A stretch of DNA of 10,080 nucleotides. Origin: JBMNTQ01 sp050945815 (lineage in GTDB: Bacteria > Bacillota > Clostridia > Christensenellales > JBMNTQ01). The position numbers and the translations under genes were made by a program. Where the stretch lies: NCBI GenBank assembly GCA_050945815.1, contig JBMNTQ010000065.1:1-10080 (forward strand), written 5' to 3'. The number at the start of each line of letters is the position of its first letter. The stretch's first letter is position 1. The notes below the pieces were generated by a model. It did not search any database, was not told the DNA's origin, and saw only the letters and a program-made list of their open reading frames with translations. Below are positions 1 to 6,715 of the stretch, one piece after another.

Positions 1-39
1 ATCAGTTTCACAATTTAGCTATTCTTTTTATTCTGGCTA

Positions 40-69
40 TTGCTTATTGGTTGTCTTTCGTTGTATCAT
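40..69 (+). promoter_or_regulatory. Possible sigma-A promoter of the dehydrogenase gene
   Basis: The AT-rich leader carries TTGCTT (40-45), an 18-base spacer and TATCAT (64-69). Transcription would start near 76, giving a leader of about 50 nt. Both hexamers are imperfect and CATAAT at 67-72 is an overlapping alternative -10. The window begins only 40 bases upstream, so a transcript entering from the left cannot be excluded. I see no riboswitch-like fold in positions 1-127. Confidence 0.35.
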
Positions 70-127
70 AATTTGTGTTCAGGTTTCTCAAAATTCATAA
101 ACAATATTTTCAAGGAGGCAAATCGTT

Positions 128-1186
128 ATGAAATCTAAGACTGCATTTATGTATGGTCCCCACGACTTGCGCATCGAAGAAGTGGAAATTCCTGCGCTTA
201 AACCGGATCAGCTTCTGATTAAGGTCGGCGCTTGCGGCGTCTGCCAGTCCGACATCGAGTGCTTTGAAGGCGAATCCGCTGAAGGCCGTTATGACCTTGG
301 CCCCTATACCCCCGGACATGAGTGGGGCGGCCAGGTTGTGGACATGGGCAAAGACGTTACCGGTTTTGAAATCGGCAACAAAGTAACCGGCGACTGCGTT
401 ATGGCTTGCGGACATTGCCGCAACTGTAAAGATGGGCTGATGCCTTCTGCTTGCTTGAACTTCCGTGAAATCGGCTTCCGTCCGGATTCCCCTGGCGGCA
501 TGGGCGAATACATGGTTGTTGAACAGCAGTATGTACACGTTGTACCGGATAACTGGACCTATGAAGACGCCGCTTGGGTGGAAACATTCTCCATCGGCTA
601 CTTTGGCATCTGGGGCGGCACCGGCCGTTACATCGATGCTTCTGATGTTGCGCTGATCAATGGCGTAGGCCCGGTTGGCCTGTCCGCGACTATGGCTGCT
701 GCAACGTCCGGCGCGATTACCATCGTTTCCGATCCGATCGCTTCTCGCCGTGAAAAAGCGCTGAAGTATGGTGCGGAATTTGTTGTAGACCCGACACAGC
801 CTAACTGGATTGAAAAAGTTTGGGAATATTCCGGCGGCCGCGGCCCCAGCGTAGTTGTGGAAGCTTCCGGTAATGACAAGGCGATTGCCGACCTGTTTGA
901 CGTAGCGGGCCATAGCGCTCGTATTGGGTTGGTGGGACACTCCATCGGCCGTAAAGTGCCTGTGGAAATCGGCAAAACCATTTGGAAGACTCTGGCTATC
1001 ACCGGCGCCGGCGGAACAAAGAACTTTGGTCAGAGAACCATCCGCTTTATGAGCCGCATCCGTGACAAGTATGACTTCCATGCGCTCAACACCCACTTCT
1101 ATCCCTTCGAAAAGCTTCACGAAGCTTTTGATATGGCGATGACCAACAAAGTAGAAGCCATGAAGGTTATGCTGAAGTTTGACTAA
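128..1186 (+). CDS. Zinc-dependent medium-chain alcohol/polyol dehydrogenase
   Basis: This 352-residue protein has the full architecture of the Zn-dependent MDR superfamily (sorbitol/threonine dehydrogenase-like, COG1063), cytosolic enzymes that oxidise an alcohol to a ketone or aldehyde with NAD(P). Visible motifs are catalytic-zinc residues C39 (GVCQSD) and H64-E65 (PGHEWGG), structural-zinc cysteines C94, C97, C100 and C109, and the Rossmann motif G179-V-G-P-V-G184. D202 sits at the end of the next strand, where an acidic residue usually favours NAD over NADP. The spacing between the third and fourth structural cysteines is eight residues rather than the common seven. The ATG has AAGGAGG at 112-118, nine bases upstream. 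The gene stands alone, with its own terminator. Motifs cannot tell sorbitol-, threonine- and butanediol-type substrates apart, so no symbol is given. Confidence 0.93.
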   Translation: MKSKTAFMYGPHDLRIEEVEIPALKPDQLLIKVGACGVCQSDIECFEGESAEGRYDLGPYTPGHEWGGQVVDMGKDVTGFEIGNKVTGDCVMACGHCRNCKDGLMPSACLNFREIGFRPDSPGGMGEYMVVEQQYVHVVPDNWTYEDAAWVETFSIGYFGIWGGTGRYIDASDVALINGVGPVGLSATMAAATSGAITIVSDPIASRREKALKYGAEFVVDPTQPNWIEKVWEYSGGRGPSVVVEASGNDKAIADLFDVAGHSARIGLVGHSIGRKVPVEIGKTIWKTLAITGAGGTKNFGQRTIRFMSRIRDKYDFHALNTHFYPFEKLHEAFDMAMTNKVEAMKVMLKFD

Positions 1187-1230
1187 GACTTCAATTCCCT
1201 TTTTAAAAGGTGAATCGGTTTTTTAGAACA

Positions 1231-1261
1231 GGGCCTTGCTTTTTAGCAAGGCTCTTTTCTT
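1231..1261 (+). terminator. Intrinsic terminator after the dehydrogenase gene
   Basis: GCCTTGCT (1233-1240), a TTTT loop and AGCAAGGC (1245-1252) form a perfect 8-bp stem, extended by G1232-T1253 and G1231-C1254. A T-rich run (TTTTCTT) follows. It lies 45 bases after the dehydrogenase stop. It also covers the 5' end of the longest open frame of the next gene, which argues against that frame's first ATG being used. Confidence 0.9.
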
Positions 1262-1280
1262 GTGGAACCTGCGGAATAGG

Positions 1281-1309
1281 TTGACAGGGAAAAGACGCTG
1301 TGGAATAAT
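1281..1309 (+). promoter_or_regulatory. Near-consensus sigma-A promoter of the glycosyltransferase gene
   Basis: TTGACA at 1281-1286 matches the -35 consensus exactly. A 17-base spacer leads to AATAAT at 1304-1309, one mismatch from TATAAT. Transcription would start near 1316, just after the terminator of the upstream gene. The mRNA would therefore begin downstream of in-frame ATG codons at 1236 and 1308, leaving a leader of about 85 nt before the ATG at 1401. Confidence 0.72.
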
Positions 1310-1400
1310 GAAGCAGGCATCAGCAGCGCATGTACGGCTAGGGGCGGGTGGGGCCCGTTTTCTTGCGTTGAAAGATATATGGAAAGGATTGGCTTTGGGT

Positions 1401-3581
1401 ATGAGCGAGCATAAACAGCCGTTATTTCGGTTTGATGAAACCCATATGGAATATGAGTGTCCGAAGCTGCGTAAGGGTTGGGCGGAAATAGACTACGAAG
1501 CGGAAGCGGAGGATGCTGTGATTTTGCAGTTCCTGCTACGCTATGAGGGCGTGCATATAGATGAGCCTCCGAAAAACTTGGGTATGGTGTATAACAGGAA
1601 GGCGCGCAAGAGCTTTATCTATTTCTCGGAGAATGTGGAAAGCTTGCGTTTGACCACCCAGAACCCGTTGACTGCACTGGACCTTTATCAGTTGGATTTC
1701 AGGCGGCGCAGCAAGCTGATGGTGATGCTGTTGGCGCTGGACCAATATCTGCGGCGCAGGAAGATGACAATTTTTGGGCTTTGCGGCGCAGTTTTGAAAG
1801 AAGTATTTAAAGTGGGGCCTTATTCTGCACTGAAGAAAACCCGGGCCAGGCTGGCCGGTCGGGAAGAAAACCTGATTGGGGGCATGGGCCGTTATGACGT
1901 TTGGGCTAATGAGAAGCGGCTAAGCAGGCGGCAATTGGAGGAGCAGCGCAGCCTGGCTCGGCGTTTTGCTTATCGGCCGTTGGTCAGCATTGTGGTGCCG
2001 GCTTATCGTACGGACAAGGATATGCTGGAGCAGATGATTGGCTCGGTGTTGGATCAGACTTATGACCGGGTGGAGCTGTGTATTGCGGATGGCGGCAGCG
2101 ACATGCCGTATATGGAAGAGGTGTTCCAACGCAGTGGGGTGCGCTATGTGATGCTGGGAGAGAACCGGGGCATTGCAGGCAACAGCAACGCTGCGCTGGA
2201 ACTGGCACAAGGGGATTATGTCGGGCTGTTGGATCATGATGACGTTTTGGCGCCGAATGCGGTGTTTGAGATGGTGAAGGCGATTAATGAGCACAACCGG
2301 CCGGACATTCTTTATTCTGATGAGGATAAGTTTGAAAAGGATTTGTACAAGCGTTATGAGCCCCATTTCAAGCCGGATTGGAGCCCGGATCTGATGCGCA
2401 GCACCAATTATATCTGCCACTTTTTTATGGCGCGGCGCAGCTTGATTGAGGAAGCCGGCGGCTTTAACCCGGGATATGACGGCAGCCAGGACTATGACCT
2501 GTTTCTGCGGCTGACGGAGCGCGCCGACAAGATTTTCCATGTGCGCAAAGTATTGTATCATTGGCGCAGCCACCCGGGATCGGTGGCGCAGAACATGAGT
2601 GCGAAAACCTATGCGTATACGGCAGGGAAGAAGGCTATTGAGGCGCATCTTGGACGGATGGAGCTGGCGGGGGAAGTGGAGATGACGGCGGTTCCGGGGT
2701 TTTATCGGGTGCGCTATGCGCCCTATGGGCGGCCCAAGGTTTCCATTTTGATTCCCAGTTGCGACCATTTGGATGATTTGAAGCTTTGCTTGGATTCCAT
2801 ACGGGATAAGACGACATACGAGAATTATGAGATTGTGGTGATTGAGAACAACAGTAAAAAGCCGGAGACCTTTGCTTATTATGATACGCTGGAGGATCCG
2901 CGTATCCGGATTTTGTACTGGGAGCAGGCTTTTAATTATTCGGCCATCAACAATTTCGGGGTGCGGGAAACCGACGGCGAATATGTGTTGTTGTTGAACA
3001 ACGATACGGAAGTGATTACCCCGGATTGGATTGAGGAGATGTTGGGCTTCTGCCAGCGCGAGGATGTGGGCGCTGTGGGTGCAAAGCTGTATTTCCCGGA
3101 CGATACCATCCAGCACGGCGGTGTGATTGTGGGATACGGCGGTGTGGGGGGGCATATGTTTGCCGGGCTGAACCGGGGTGATTTGGGCTATATGTATCGA
3201 ACGCATATCGCCCAGAATTTAAGTGCTGTGACGGCTGCTTGTATGCTGGTGAAACGCAGCGTATATGAGCAGGTGGGCGGCTTGGACGAGGGGTATCAGG
3301 TTGCATTTAATGACGTGGATTTCTGCATGAAGATTACGACGGCGGGGTATCGGATTGTTTTGACGCCTTTTGCCGAGCTTTATCACAATGAATCTAAATC
3401 CCGGGGGAAGGACGATACTTTGGAGAAGGCGCGGCGGTTTCAGAGCGAGGTGGTGCGGTTTCGTCAGAAATGGCCGGATGTGCTGCGCTGCGGAGACCCG
3501 TATTATAGCCCCAGCTTCTCGTATTATTATGGGATGTTTGCATTGAATGAGGACGGGAAGCGGAGCCAGCTGCCGGAATAG
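1401..3581 (+). CDS. Tandem-domain family 2 glycosyltransferase (two GT2 modules)
   Basis: The 726-residue protein carries two GT-A fold GT2 modules after an N-terminal region of about 190 residues that I do not recognise. Module 1 starts near P193 (PLVSIVVPAY), has the metal-binding D278-H-D-D281 and a QDYD segment at 363-366. Module 2 starts near P445 (PKVSILIPS), has N533-N-D-T-E537 and NDVD at 637-640. No signal peptide or membrane span is visible, so it probably works on the cytosolic face of the membrane with nucleotide sugars. Two intact active sites suggest addition of two sugars or an alternating polymer, as in O-antigen, rhamnan or glycoprotein glycan synthesis; the sugars cannot be read from sequence. 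The longest open frame starts at 1236, but that start lies in a terminator and upstream of the promoter. I chose ATG 1401 (AAAGGA 12 bases upstream). TTG 1395, six bases after AAGGA, is a close alternative. No other polysaccharide gene is in view. Confidence 0.88.
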   Translation: MSEHKQPLFRFDETHMEYECPKLRKGWAEIDYEAEAEDAVILQFLLRYEGVHIDEPPKNLGMVYNRKARKSFIYFSENVESLRLTTQNPLTALDLYQLDFRRRSKLMVMLLALDQYLRRRKMTIFGLCGAVLKEVFKVGPYSALKKTRARLAGREENLIGGMGRYDVWANEKRLSRRQLEEQRSLARRFAYRPLVSIVVPAYRTDKDMLEQMIGSVLDQTYDRVELCIADGGSDMPYMEEVFQRSGVRYVMLGENRGIAGNSNAALELAQGDYVGLLDHDDVLAPNAVFEMVKAINEHNRPDILYSDEDKFEKDLYKRYEPHFKPDWSPDLMRSTNYICHFFMARRSLIEEAGGFNPGYDGSQDYDLFLRLTERADKIFHVRKVLYHWRSHPGSVAQNMSAKTYAYTAGKKAIEAHLGRMELAGEVEMTAVPGFYRVRYAPYGRPKVSILIPSCDHLDDLKLCLDSIRDKTTYENYEIVVIENNSKKPETFAYYDTLEDPRIRILYWEQAFNYSAINNFGVRETDGEYVLLLNNDTEVITPDWIEEMLGFCQREDVGAVGAKLYFPDDTIQHGGVIVGYGGVGGHMFAGLNRGDLGYMYRTHIAQNLSAVTAACMLVKRSVYEQVGGLDEGYQVAFNDVDFCMKITTAGYRIVLTPFAELYHNESKSRGKDDTLEKARRFQSEVVRFRQKWPDVLRCGDPYYSPSFSYYYGMFALNEDGKRSQLPE

Positions 3582-3835
3582 GCCGGAGGAACGGAAGATT
3601 TCGAAGAGCAGTTGATGGTTTCTGGACCTTTGGAGGATCGGCGTGGAGGCCCTGCTGGGCTGGGCGAAAGGCTCGGCTGCAGAGAGGTGTACGTGATTGT
3701 TGTAGATAGCATATATGAAAAAGCCCCGGGTATTATGGCCCGGGGCTTTTTTGTTTTGCAGACATGCAGGGTAAAGAGTAGGCTTGAAGGCCTTGATTCT
3801 CCACCGAAACAGGCATTCTTATTTTGGGGTGGACA
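3582..3835. other. Intergenic gap between convergent genes
   Basis: Apart from the bidirectional terminator I see no gene here. A plus-strand frame opening at 3612 reads straight through the terminator hairpin and into the antisense of the lipoprotein gene, has no good ribosome binding site and has biased composition, so I do not call it. A 17-codon GTG frame near 3644 follows GGAGG but has nothing else to support it. Confidence 0.6.
3718..3752. terminator. Bidirectional intrinsic terminator between convergent genes
   Basis: AAGCCCCGGG (3721-3730), an 8-base loop and CCCGGGGCTT (3739-3748) form a very stable GC stem, prolonged by A-T pairs on both sides. The A-run on the left (3718-3722) and T-run on the right (3747-3752) make it work in both directions. 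It lies about 140 bases after the glycosyltransferase stop and about 85 bases past the minus-strand lipoprotein stop, and no other terminator is apparent for either gene. Confidence 0.92.
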
Positions 3836-4885
3836 TTATTCTACGGTGATCTTCTTGTGGCTTTCGTTGGAGGGGAATACGGAAATCCAGGTGTTGCCGG
3901 GGCGGAATTCGAATTCCTTGCCATTTTCGTCGTAGAATATGGTTTGGGAATCCATGCTGGCCCTTTCCCAGGTTGCGGCAATGCGTTTACCTTCGATGAA
4001 GACGTCGGCTTTGCCGGAGCCTACCATTTTCATGGATACATAAGGGCTGCCTAAGCTGTAGCGTTCGGCGTATTGGACGATGAAGTTTTTCACGGAAACT
4101 TGCTCGCCGGTTTCCGCGTCGGTTAGCGGTTTGTCTCGGTAGGAGCGAAGATACAGACCGCTGCTGTCGTCGTAGGTAAATTCCGCTTGATAGCTGATGG
4201 CTTCCCAGGGGAGCGTGATTTTGTGGGCTGTGGTGCCGCTATAGGTTTTGTCGGCACTAAACAGCGTTGTGTGTTGGGTTGGTTGGTAATTGTAGCGCTC
4301 GCGCATGGTGACGATGCTGGAATAGGCATTGTCGGGGCGGGGGCGATCGTCGCTGCGCCAGTAGAGCTTGCCGAGTTCGGTTATGCCGTCTAAGGGCAGC
4401 TTGAGCCCTACGGAACGGATTTTATCATAGATGTTGGCTGTATGCTTGCCTTCGGGGCCGCCGAAAAAGCCGAACGCGCAATCCCATTCCCGGGCGATTT
4501 CGAGGAAGGGCCAGCGGGCAGAGCGCATGGGGCCGACTTTCTCCGGGGCGTTATCCGAAAAGATGGCCAGCAGCCGGACGGTTCCGGATTCCTTGTAGAC
4601 TTCGTATACAAAATCCGCCTGAGAGAGACCGGACTGGGGCCGGGCGTCTGTGCCATTTTCTACCATGACTGCCACGGGCTGGTAGACCCCGCTATAAGGA
4701 AGGCCGGTAGTTTTTGACCGGACAGGGTCGGCCGAGGCGGTGGCTTGCGGCGACGGAGAGGGAGGCGGGGACGTCTTGCTGGGGGTTGCGAGTATTTGTG
4801 TGGAAGCCGGCACATCTGCGCTGCATGCGGCGAGGGACAGCAGAAGCATCAACGCGAGGATGACGGCGCCAAAACGTTTCGACAT
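3836..4885 (-). CDS. yerB: DUF3048 (YerB-like) lipoprotein
   Basis: This 349-residue protein starts with a lipoprotein signal peptide: basic MSKR, a hydrophobic core to about residue 18, and lipobox L18-A-A-C21. C21 would be lipidated and the mature protein anchored on the outer face of the cytoplasmic membrane. Residues 22-60 are a Pro/Ser/Thr-rich linker. Residues about 64-195 match the DUF3048 N-terminal domain, with ENGTDARPQSGLSQADFVYE (76-95) and GPMRSAR (118-124). Residues about 218-345 match its C-terminal domain. The family includes Bacillus subtilis YerB; its biochemical role is unknown to me and I assign none. AAGGAGG lies seven bases before the ATG on the minus strand. It is convergent with the glycosyltransferase and divergent from malic enzyme, so it is probably monocistronic. 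Confidence 0.92.
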   Translation of the reverse strand: MSKRFGAVILALMLLLSLAACSADVPASTQILATPSKTSPPPSPSPQATASADPVRSKTTGLPYSGVYQPVAVMVENGTDARPQSGLSQADFVYEVYKESGTVRLLAIFSDNAPEKVGPMRSARWPFLEIAREWDCAFGFFGGPEGKHTANIYDKIRSVGLKLPLDGITELGKLYWRSDDRPRPDNAYSSIVTMRERYNYQPTQHTTLFSADKTYSGTTAHKITLPWEAISYQAEFTYDDSSGLYLRSYRDKPLTDAETGEQVSVKNFIVQYAERYSLGSPYVSMKMVGSGKADVFIEGKRIAATWERASMDSQTIFYDENGKEFEFRPGNTWISVFPSNESHKKITVE

Positions 4886-5166
4886 AGAAGATCCTCCTTA
4901 GAGCCCGAAGGCAAAATCTTAGGTTATTATAGCACAAAGCTGTCGGATCGTATAGCAAGGAATGACAGATTTGGGACTGTGTGAGCGTTGCGCTGATTTT
5001 ATTGGACAGACAGGGGTTTTTTCAGGGGCGGCGGCGGACGGATAGGGGGGGAGCGGAAAGAAATATGAAGAAAAGGATACTCTTTTGTGAGTTTCTATGA
5101 TAAACTAATAGACGATTTCGTATGTGTGAGTGATTATGATATTTAAGTAACAGGAGGCATGATAAA
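4886..5166. other. Divergent intergenic region, lipoprotein / malic enzyme
   Basis: This region holds the lipoprotein promoter on the left and the malic enzyme ribosome binding site on the right. The middle is G-rich (a run of seven G at 5044-5050) and then turns AT-rich from about 5060. Two TATGAT boxes are -10 candidates for malic enzyme. I see no gene or clear operator. Confidence 0.5.
4926..4934 (-). promoter_or_regulatory. Extended -10 promoter of the DUF3048 lipoprotein gene
   Basis: Read on the minus strand, TGCTATAAT is a perfect extended -10 element (TGnTATAAT). It lies about 40 bases upstream of the ATG and would give a leader of about 35 nt that includes the ribosome binding site. 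No good -35 is visible at 16-18 bases; TTGCTA (plus coordinates 4953-4958) is 21 bases away. Extended -10 promoters often lack a strong -35. Confidence 0.65.
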
Positions 5167-6342
5167 ATGAGCAACATGGCAGAAGAATCCTTAAAGAAAC
5201 ATTATGAGTGGAAAGGTAAGCTGGAAATCAGCGTTCGTTCCCCAGTGCGGGACAAGCAGGATCTTTCCTTGGCTTATACGCCCGGCGTTGCCGAACCTTG
5301 CTTGAAAATCAGTGAGGATAATGACCTTTCGTATGAGTTGACCCGCCGCTGGAATATGGTGGCTGTGGTGACGGATGGGTCTGCGGTGCTGGGCTTGGGA
5401 GACATTGGGCCGGAGGCCGGGATGCCGGTTATGGAAGGCAAATGCGTTTTGTTTAAATCCTTTGCTGATGTGGACGCTTTCCCGCTGTGCGTGCGTACCA
5501 AGGATGTGGACGAGATTGTCAACACGGTGAAACTGATTGCCGGGAGCTTTGGTGGAATTAATCTGGAGGATATCTCTGCGCCCCGTTGCTTTGAAATTGA
5601 GCGCCGCTTGAAGGAAGAATGCGATATTCCGATTTTCCATGACGACCAGCATGGAACCGCTGTGGTTACCTTGGCTGCTATGTTCAATGCGCTGAAGCTG
5701 ACGAACAAGGATATTTCCCAGATTTCTGTAGTTGTTAACGGTAGCGGCGCTGCAGGCATTGCTATTACGAAGCTTCTGATGGCGATGGGCCTGAAAGACG
5801 TCATTCTTTGTGACACCAAGGGCGCCATCTACAAAGGCCGGAACAACCTCAATGATGCTAAAGCTGAGATGGCTGAGATTTCCAACCTGCTGAACAAGAA
5901 AGGCGATCTGTCGGAGGTGTTGGTGGGCGCTGATGTGTTTATCGGTGTTTCCGCGCCGGGGATGCTGACGCCGGAGATGGTGAAGACTATGGCGAAAGAC
6001 CCAATTGTTTTTGCGATGGCCAACCCGATTCCGGAAATTATGCCGGACTTGGCTGAAGAAGCCGGTGTAGCTGTGATGGGCACAGGCCGCAGCGACTTCC
6101 CCAACCAGATCAACAACGTTCTGGCTTTTCCGGGGATTTTCCGCGGAACATTCGACGTGCGTGCCAGCGATATTAACGACGAAATGAAGATTGCGGCCGC
6201 TCAGGCGATTGCGGATTTGATTTCTGACGAAGAGCTTAAGCCGGAATACATCATTCCGATGCCCTTTGACGAGAGAGTTGCGCCGGCGGTTGCCAAGGCT
6301 GTGGCAGAGGCTGCCCGCAAATCCGGTGTGGCTAGAAAATAA
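5167..6342 (+). CDS. Malic enzyme, short bacterial form (malate to pyruvate + CO2)
   Basis: The 391-residue protein is a complete short-form malic enzyme, oxidatively decarboxylating L-malate to pyruvate with NAD(P) and a divalent metal in the cytosol. Expected family residues are visible: Y37 in AYTPGVAEPC, K92 in MEGKCVLFK, metal ligands E134-D135 and D160 in HDDQHGT, the Rossmann motif G192-S-G-A-A-G197, D216 at the end of the next strand, and the C-terminal NPIPEI and FPNQINN blocks. D216 is compatible with NAD use, but cofactor preference needs assay. It lacks the C-terminal phosphotransacetylase-like domain of MaeB-type enzymes. AGGAGG at 5152-5157 lies nine bases before the ATG; an ATG at 5159 hits a stop after three codons. 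I could not place its promoter: TATGAT occurs at 5096-5101 and 5135-5140, each without a good -35. The gene is closed by its own terminator. Confidence 0.95.
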   Translation: MSNMAEESLKKHYEWKGKLEISVRSPVRDKQDLSLAYTPGVAEPCLKISEDNDLSYELTRRWNMVAVVTDGSAVLGLGDIGPEAGMPVMEGKCVLFKSFADVDAFPLCVRTKDVDEIVNTVKLIAGSFGGINLEDISAPRCFEIERRLKEECDIPIFHDDQHGTAVVTLAAMFNALKLTNKDISQISVVVNGSGAAGIAITKLLMAMGLKDVILCDTKGAIYKGRNNLNDAKAEMAEISNLLNKKGDLSEVLVGADVFIGVSAPGMLTPEMVKTMAKDPIVFAMANPIPEIMPDLAEEAGVAVMGTGRSDFPNQINNVLAFPGIFRGTFDVRASDINDEMKIAAAQAIADLISDEELKPEYIIPMPFDERVAPAVAKAVAEAARKSGVARK

Positions 6343-6382
6343 ACGACGGCCTTTTTGAGGCGTGTCTGCTGAGGGAGACGGT

Positions 6383-6419
6383 AAAAAACCCTGCGCTTTA
6401 AGTATCGCAGGGTTTTTTT
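6383..6419 (+). terminator. Intrinsic terminator after the malic enzyme gene
   Basis: CCCTGCG (6389-6395), a 10-base loop and CGCAGGG (6406-6412) form a perfect 7-bp GC stem, prolonged by A6383-6388 pairing with T6413-6418. The seven-T run fits rho-independent termination, and the A-run allows partial function in reverse. It starts 40 bases after the stop codon and separates malic enzyme from nfnAB. Confidence 0.92.
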
Positions 6420-6529
6420 GTTGGCGAGTCTATAAGGTTGGATTTTTCGAAATTACCCTATAAACAAGACGGGTGGAGCAATAGGTCAGCATTTCCTACA
6501 AGATCCATTTGAAATAATCGGGGATTGGG

Positions 6530-6548
6530 CGTACAATTAAATTGTGCG
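6530..6548. promoter_or_regulatory. Palindrome, candidate operator upstream of nfnA
   Basis: ACAATT (6533-6538), one central A and AATTGT (6540-6545) are a perfect inverted repeat. The symmetry continues with C6530-G6548 and G6531-C6547, broken only at T6532/G6546. Odd-centred half-sites resemble the 7-1-7 layout of Fur/PerR-type boxes, but the letters are not a canonical Fur or PerR site and the regulator is unknown. It lies about 80-110 bases upstream of the predicted -10 boxes, further than a simple repressor site would usually be. Confidence 0.4.
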
Positions 6549-6615
6549 GTCTTTGTCTGCTGTTGGGTAGAAAAGGTTGGTTTTACATATTTTTAACAGA
6601 AATCCTAGCGGATTC

Positions 6616-6643
6616 TTGTTTTTCTGCTATGATCTGGTATGAT
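6616..6643 (+). promoter_or_regulatory. nfnAB promoter with tandem extended -10 boxes
   Basis: TGCTATGAT (6625-6633) and TGGTATGAT (6635-6643) are two extended -10 elements ten bases apart. The second has TTGTTT at 6616-6621 as a -35 with a 16-base spacer. Starts near 6640 or 6650 would give a leader of about 65-75 nt containing the stem-loop at 6666-6689. Confidence 0.65.
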
Positions 6644-6665
6644 AAAGTTTAGAAAAACTTAGAAA

Positions 6666-6689
6666 GGCGCTTTCCTGATACAAAGCGCC
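6666..6689 (+). other. Stem-loop in the nfnAB leader
   Basis: GGCGCTTT (6666-6673), loop CCTGATAC and AAAGCGCC (6682-6689) form a perfect 8-bp stem between the predicted transcription start and the ribosome binding site. No T-run follows, so it is not an intrinsic terminator. It could stabilise the mRNA 5' end or be a protein-binding site; the sequence does not decide. Confidence 0.6.
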
Positions 6690-6715
6690 CGGAACGATTG
6701 AGGAGGGCGTATCGG

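Larger units (their letters stand above)
6343..6715. other. Intergenic regulatory gap, malic enzyme / nfnA
   Basis: The 373-base gap contains, in order, the malic enzyme terminator, an AT-rich stretch without a gene, the palindrome at 6530-6548, a small dyad AATCC/GGATT (6601-6614), the tandem extended -10 promoter, the leader stem-loop and the nfnA ribosome binding site. I see no small open frame with a convincing start. Confidence 0.6.

Noticed and set aside
110..1120. Long open frame antisense to the dehydrogenase gene
   Set aside because: The sense strand encodes all zinc and Rossmann motifs of an MDR dehydrogenase. The antisense frame ends in the sense gene's leader and has no supporting signals.
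1198..1210. CCTTTTTAAAAGG as a second terminator for the dehydrogenase gene
   Set aside because: The stem is only six mostly A-T pairs with a one-base loop, which cannot form a stable hairpin. The real terminator is at 1231-1261.
1920..3206. Long open frame (428 codons) antisense to the glycosyltransferase gene
   Set aside because: It lies wholly inside a clearly coding gene with two GT2 modules. Its translation is His/Ile/Arg-rich without recognisable motifs and no promoter or ribosome binding site supports it. It follows from codon bias on the coding strand.
3612..3935. Plus-strand frame of 107 codons in the convergent gap
   Set aside because: It reads through a strong bidirectional terminator and into the antisense of the DUF3048 gene, with no good ribosome binding site.
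5040..5055. Run of seven G as a possible phase-variation tract or G-quadruplex
   Set aside because: It is a single G-run in non-coding DNA more than 110 bases from the malic enzyme start, without the further G-runs needed for a quadruplex and not placed between a -35 and -10.
6698..6715. TTG 6698 as an upstream start of nfnA
   Set aside because: The codon abuts and would place within the coding sequence the AGGAGG that serves ATG 6716 at ideal spacing, and it has no ribosome binding site of its own.
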